Shown here: one piece after another, positions 60,497-64,000 of the stretch
Layout of the letters: each line of letters begins with the position of its first letter
How positions within the stretch are numbered: position 1 is the first letter of the stretch
Assembly: GCF_900155425.1 (NCBI RefSeq)
Contig: NZ_LT700189.1
Span: forward strand, 1,543,787 to 1,607,786
Reading direction: 5' to 3'
DNA from: Parabacteroides massiliensis
GTDB taxonomy: Bacteria > Bacteroidota > Bacteroidia > Bacteroidales > Tannerellaceae
Length of the DNA stretch: 64,000 nucleotides
The notes under the pieces: generated by a model
Told to the model about the DNA's origin: nothing
Databases searched by the model: none
What the model saw: the letters and a program-made list of their open reading frames with translations, nothing else
Made by a program: the position numbers and the translations under genes

Positions 60497-61167
60497 AATT
60501 GCCAATGGTATTGTGGCTAATTCTCTTTGGATTGGTTGTGGCAATCCGTTTGGAATAATTGTACATCTTTTGCCATTTGCGGATATTCATGCCTGTACTA
60601 TTGGGGTTATGACAAAACAACAATCTTCATATTGGCATATCAAATAACACATTACTAGCTAAATAATTTCTACTTTCACTGTTTTTCAATATTAGCACCT
60701 GTTATATTTCGGCAAATCTGCTGGAACAATCTTTATCCAAGCATCGGCAAATGGCATTCAAAATGCCAAAGTGATTTCAATCCTTTGTTCACTTTCTCTG
60801 TGGGCAGAATGTTCAGATACAATTTGAAGTTCTGAATCGGCACTACTGTAACACCAAATGTGACATTAATGCCATTTAAGTTGCCATATAAATACACATT
60901 TATACGACAATTATTCTCTTTTAATCGTCTTTGACAGTCAATCAAAGCCATAAATATCAAACATTTTACTTCAAAGCACGTCTTTTTTAAGCCACGGGCT
61001 TGCCCGTTGTACAGACATTATCTTGTATGGGGAGCTAAATTCCCCTTTTAGATAAAAACAACTGAAAAATAAATGAAAAGAAATGAATCAAAAGAAAGGT
61101 AATATCCATTATATCAATGCTTTTACAATTTTAGCCCGTTTCACTAATATTTCATAAATCTCATTAT

Positions 61168-61191
61168 TGTGACATTATTTGTGACATTATT
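61168..61191. repeat. 12-bp direct repeats before the second recombinase
   Basis: TGTGACATTATT occurs twice in tandem (61168 and 61180), and TGTGACATTA a third time at 60859-60868. They are candidate recombinase arm sites or an operator. Confidence 0.5.
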
Positions 61192-61206
61192 TTCAGGGAA
61201 TTTTGC

Positions 61207-61214
61207 TACCTTTG
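61207..61214 (+). promoter_or_regulatory. -7 box of the second recombinase gene
   Basis: TACCTTTG, 25 bases before the ATG at 61239. A TTTG lies 25 bases upstream, longer than the normal spacer. Confidence 0.5.
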
Positions 61215-61238
61215 CACCAAACTTCATAACATAGCAGT

Positions 61239-62756
61239 ATGGCAAAAGCAACATTATCCCTTGCCAAGAAAGAAAATAAGCAAGGCGAACATCACATTTT
61301 GGTACGAATGGACATAACCCGTACCAACAGACCGCAGTTCAAGTCTCCTGTTACCGTAAAGGAGGAAGAATTTGTGGATGGTGGAATCTCTATCCCTAAA
61401 AGAGGCAAGCTGAATGCCACTTATAGGGAAAGCCTTATGAAGAAGAAAACGGATATAGAGGCTTTCGTTGCTTCACTTAATGCCATCATTATGTCACTAC
61501 CTGAAGAAGCACTTACCCGTAAGGACATTCTTGAAGTCTATGAAATGGTGAAGACCGTCAATCCCTCAGAAATCAGTCGGACGACAATAATTTCCAAAAA
61601 GAGGGAACAGACAGAAGCAAATGCCGAACTGGTCAAGAAACTACAGGATGCACGCAGACCAAGCCTTCTGGAATTTGTTCAAAGGAGAATTGAGGGAATG
61701 GAAAACGGAAGCATCAAGCGTAAGGGCAACAACTACTCAAAAGGAACACTCCATACCTATAAAGGCTTCGCTGTGATACTTGAAAGTTTCTGCAAAGAAC
61801 ATCCGTTTGAGTGGAATGACATCAACGAACGCATGATAGACGAGTTCGTGCTTTACATGGAAAGATACGGCTACATGAAGAAGACCATCAACAAGAACCT
61901 TGCCGTATTCTCTGCCATGCTCAACGTTGCATTCAAGGAAGGGTACAAGTTCAAGGCTTCCATTCTTGAACATTTCCCGAAGTTGCAGGTAAACAAGGAA
62001 GACATGGTAGTGGAAATATATCTTACCAACGAAGAGCTTCAAGCCCTATATGATATGGAACTTGAAGGAGAGGACGACCGTGTGCGTGATGTCTTCCTTG
62101 TAGGTTGTTATACCAGCCAACGTTTCTCGGATTATTCCCGTATATCGGCAAAGAACGTTACTTTTCACGATGGTGTGGGCATCATTACGCTTGTCCAGCA
62201 GAAAACCAATACAGAAGTAACCATTCCTATTCTCAATGATAACCTGCTCCGTATATTCGAGAAGTACAACTACAACCTTCCGAACATACAGAACCAACGC
62301 CTTAACAATAAAATAAAGGAGATATTGGAAACCCTTGCGGAAACGATGCCTAGTTTGAAGCATGAACTTCCCACCAAGTTGACCCTTGACCATCAGAAAA
62401 AGGAGCAACAGAACAAGGAAACTTACAAACGCAACAGTCAGGGCGAAGCACTCATACCCCGTTATAAGCTTGCCACGACTCATACGGCAAGACGTACCGG
62501 AATCACACTGATGTATCTTGAAAAGATTCTTGACACTTATGAAATGATGTCTATCAGTGGACACAAGACTGAAAGTGTCTTCAATGACTATATCAAGATT
62601 AGCGGTATTGAGCTTGCCACCAACATAGCCAAGAAAGTGGCGAAAGCCAGGAAAGAGTCGGAGGTAAAATCACTACTTTTGCAACAGTTTGAATCCATGA
62701 CAGCCGAGCAGCTTGCTAATCTGCTTGAACTTAGCAAGAATGGTGTAACCATATAA
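61239..62756 (+). CDS. Tyrosine recombinase, 505 residues
   Basis: A second, unrelated-looking site-specific recombinase. It has an arm-binding N-terminal region, a core-binding domain (about 145-245: SLLEFVQRRIEGMENG and on) and a catalytic domain with Arg I at 295 (CYTSQRFSDYSRI), Lys in QQKTNTEVTIPI, a HTARRTGIT box (His415, Arg418), the second His in SGHKTESVF and Tyr in NDYIKI. An insert of about 50 residues (about 350-405, Lys/Gln-rich) lies before the HxxR box and makes it longer than usual. The next gene follows 10 bases later. Confidence 0.87.
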   Translation: MAKATLSLAKKENKQGEHHILVRMDITRTNRPQFKSPVTVKEEEFVDGGISIPKRGKLNATYRESLMKKKTDIEAFVASLNAIIMSLPEEALTRKDILEVYEMVKTVNPSEISRTTIISKKREQTEANAELVKKLQDARRPSLLEFVQRRIEGMENGSIKRKGNNYSKGTLHTYKGFAVILESFCKEHPFEWNDINERMIDEFVLYMERYGYMKKTINKNLAVFSAMLNVAFKEGYKFKASILEHFPKLQVNKEDMVVEIYLTNEELQALYDMELEGEDDRVRDVFLVGCYTSQRFSDYSRISAKNVTFHDGVGIITLVQQKTNTEVTIPILNDNLLRIFEKYNYNLPNIQNQRLNNKIKEILETLAETMPSLKHELPTKLTLDHQKKEQQNKETYKRNSQGEALIPRYKLATTHTARRTGITLMYLEKILDTYEMMSISGHKTESVFNDYIKISGIELATNIAKKVAKARKESEVKSLLLQQFESMTAEQLANLLELSKNGVTI

Positions 62757-62766
62757 ACAGGAACTT

Positions 62767-63534
62767 ATGAAAGAGAGCATTGAAGACATTACAGCTGACA
62801 TTGAATTCCAGTACGGCAAGAGCAATACGGAGAAAAACATCGAGTACATTCTATTCCTTTATAACGAACGCTTCAAAGATGGTGTGCTTGACGACAATAT
62901 TCCTGTGCCATCCAATGAGGCAGCAGCCAAGACCATCCTTCTTATACTTGACAGACCCGAATTGCCATGGGAAACCATTTGCAAAAAAAGACGGGTGAAG
63001 AACGTCATGGAATATCTTTTCATACGTGCGACAGGTCATTATGAAGAAGTGCATGATTTTGTCAGCGGATTGCTACGTCATTACATTAAAGGTGTAACAC
63101 CACAGATGGTACTGACATTTATGAATATCTGGAAGCATGTGGTGTTCCAACAGAGACCTTCCACTTTTACGGATGAAATATTATACCCAGAACATTCGGA
63201 GAAGATACTTGACACGCTCCACTTCCTGCTTAACGGTGAAGTTGGTAGAGGTGCTGCACTTGTCATGGTATGTGCCAGGGATGAAGGGCTGGTAAGGAAC
63301 ATCGCTCATGCCAAAGTCAGTACCGAGTTCAGCCATGTATCAAAGACCGCTTATAACAATTATCTCCATGAACGGTTTACCGACAAGGAAAAGAACCGTA
63401 TCATCAGTGCGCTGAGGACTCGGATAGGCTACACTAAGGAAGATGACGGTCGTCTTTCTTTTTTGGCAGGCAAATTCACTCGCAAAAGTATACTCATACA
63501 ATGGTGGCGACTGATAAAGTCATTCATGAGTTAG
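62767..63534 (+). CDS. Unknown protein encoded next to the recombinase
   Basis: A 255-residue protein with no signal peptide or membrane segment. Mostly helical, with Leu/Phe-rich amphipathic stretches (IEYILFLYNERFKDGVLDD, YLFIRATGHYEEVHDFVSGLLRHYI) and a basic C-terminus (FLAGKFTRKSILIQWWRLIKSFMS). I do not recognise the family with confidence. The 10-base distance from the recombinase gene and a shared terminator suggest one operon and a role with that recombinase or element. Confidence 0.65.
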   Translation: MKESIEDITADIEFQYGKSNTEKNIEYILFLYNERFKDGVLDDNIPVPSNEAAAKTILLILDRPELPWETICKKRRVKNVMEYLFIRATGHYEEVHDFVSGLLRHYIKGVTPQMVLTFMNIWKHVVFQQRPSTFTDEILYPEHSEKILDTLHFLLNGEVGRGAALVMVCARDEGLVRNIAHAKVSTEFSHVSKTAYNNYLHERFTDKEKNRIISALRTRIGYTKEDDGRLSFLAGKFTRKSILIQWWRLIKSFMS

Positions 63535-63560
63535 TCCTCTTTCTACATATAACAAAATCG

Positions 63561-63595
63561 GCCCATGCTTGATGTTACGTCAAGTGTGGGCTTTT
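63561..63595 (+). terminator. Terminator after the recombinase operon
   Basis: GCCCATGCTTGA pairs with TCAAGTGTGGGC (two G-T pairs) around GTTACG-like loop bases, followed by TTTT. Confidence 0.75.
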
Positions 63596-63675
63596 GCATT
63601 ATTTACACCTTGCATTTTCTGCACTTTTGCACTTTGTTGTCTAAGGTTGTTATTTCGTTAAATGTTTTAACAGAA

Positions 63676-64000
63676 ATGTCTTCCGATGGTCGGCAAGTAA
63701 TGACAATCCAAGATATTTCAGCTTCATTTCAAACCATACTACTTTTGCAGTGCGAATCTACTTCAGACCTCACTGATATAGTGAAGCCCGGGCAGGTGCG
63801 AGGCAAGCGTTTTGCCGTGAGGGTCGCCAGCAACCCTGCCTACTATCACATGATTGATAAGAATAATTTCAATCCGTCTCAACCCGAGACTTTGGTCATC
63901 ACCTCTGTAGAGACTTTGAAAGAGGCTTTCCAACAATGGGCGGAAGAACAGGAACAGACACGTCTGGCAACCGCAAATGATGCCATGTTGGATGAATCCG
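63676..64000 (+). CDS. Start of an unknown mobile-element gene (runs off the window)
   Basis: An open frame from ATG 63676 continues to the window end with no stop; at least 108 residues are visible. A second ATG at 63700 (MTIQDISASFQTILLL) is an equally good start. The region GKRFAVRVASNPAYYHMIDKNNF followed by an acidic Gln/Glu-rich stretch does not match a family I know. Codon use and the steady open frame support a real gene. It should belong to the same element as the recombinase at 61.2 kb. Confidence 0.55.
   Translation, partial: MSSDGRQVMTIQDISASFQTILLLQCESTSDLTDIVKPGQVRGKRFAVRVASNPAYYHMIDKNNFNPSQPETLVITSVETLKEAFQQWAEEQEQTRLATANDAMLDES

Larger units (their letters stand above)
60392..61238. 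other. 847-base region without genes between two recombinase modules
   Basis: No supported gene. A minus-strand frame at 60733-60960 has no family features. The region contains a terminator (60449-60494), several GCCATTT/AATGGC motifs (near 60509, 60571, 60745-60765 and 60870-60886), a small GC hairpin (60994-61007) and repeated TGTGACATTA. It may hold an origin or transfer site, or the junction between two elements. Confidence 0.5.

Noticed and set aside
60733-60960. A 75-codon minus-strand frame in the gap after the RepA-like gene
   Set aside because: It overlaps the repeated GCCATTT motifs, has no promoter box or family pattern, and is near the length expected by chance in A/T-rich DNA.
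61239-62756. The 505-residue recombinase as the invertase for the two susC promoters
   Set aside because: It sits in a mobile element with its own operon and is far from both loci; nothing in the sequence links it to the AGTYYYN4GDACT sites, though this cannot be fully excluded.

Overview
The window comes from the chromosome of a Bacteroidales bacterium. The evidence is the Bacteroidetes promoter form (a -7 box TAnnTTTG, often read as TATCTTTG just before a gene), the lack of Shine-Dalgarno sites, two SusC/SusD pairs, a fused LpxC-FabZ, a GT3-type glycogen synthase and many lipoproteins with a Cys lipobox. Gene content and order fit Parabacteroides or a close relative, but the genus is an inference.

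Layout. 1-3.2 kb: end of glycogen synthase and an alpha-glucan phosphorylase. 3.4-7.3 kb: a FadL-type porin, queC-queF (7-deazaguanine pathway) and a secreted DUF1080 protein. 7.3-9.9 kb: dnaX (minus strand) divergent from an FtsB-like protein. 10-15.1 kb: a three-gene operon matching the xusABC xenosiderophore uptake system. 15.2-24.1 kb: an OmpH-like chaperone, PepD dipeptidase, beta-helix lipoprotein, EEP nuclease/phosphatase, M23 peptidase and phosphosugar mutase. 24.1-29.8 kb: first SusC/SusD pair. 29.9-39.7 kb: housekeeping genes, namely cytidine deaminase, a LysM glucosaminidase, purM-prfA-pyrF, the lipid A genes lpxD/lpxC-fabZ/lpxA, a pRiA4b ORF3-like protein and miaA. 39.7-45.4 kb: second SusC/SusD pair with a small lipoprotein. 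45.7-55.5 kb: DUF486 protein, TtcA-like enzyme, TPR/propeller protein, NfeD-FloA, uridine phosphorylase, nitroreductase, AAA ATPase, DUF362 ferredoxin and mnmE. 55.5-64 kb: mobile DNA just downstream of mnmE, with a four-HTH regulator, two different tyrosine recombinases and a RepA-like ATPase but no relaxase in view; it runs off the window end.

Main discoveries. Both SusC/SusD pairs are preceded by inverted repeats that match the published AGTYYYN4GDACT motif of the Bacteroides fragilis Tsr0667 invertase. Upstream of the first pair, the 154-bp segment between the repeats holds a consensus promoter that points away from susC, so the locus reads as phase OFF. The dnaX gene has an A9 run at the end of the clamp-loader domains, and both alternative frames stop within four codons, which predicts a tau/gamma slippage switch. 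A 22-bp tandem repeat family (core CATAGGGTTA) sits in four gene borders. The first mobile-element recombinase has Ile in place of catalytic Arg I.

Limits. All function calls come from reading motifs by eye; no database search or alignment was run. Start codons are chosen from signal peptides and family N-termini.
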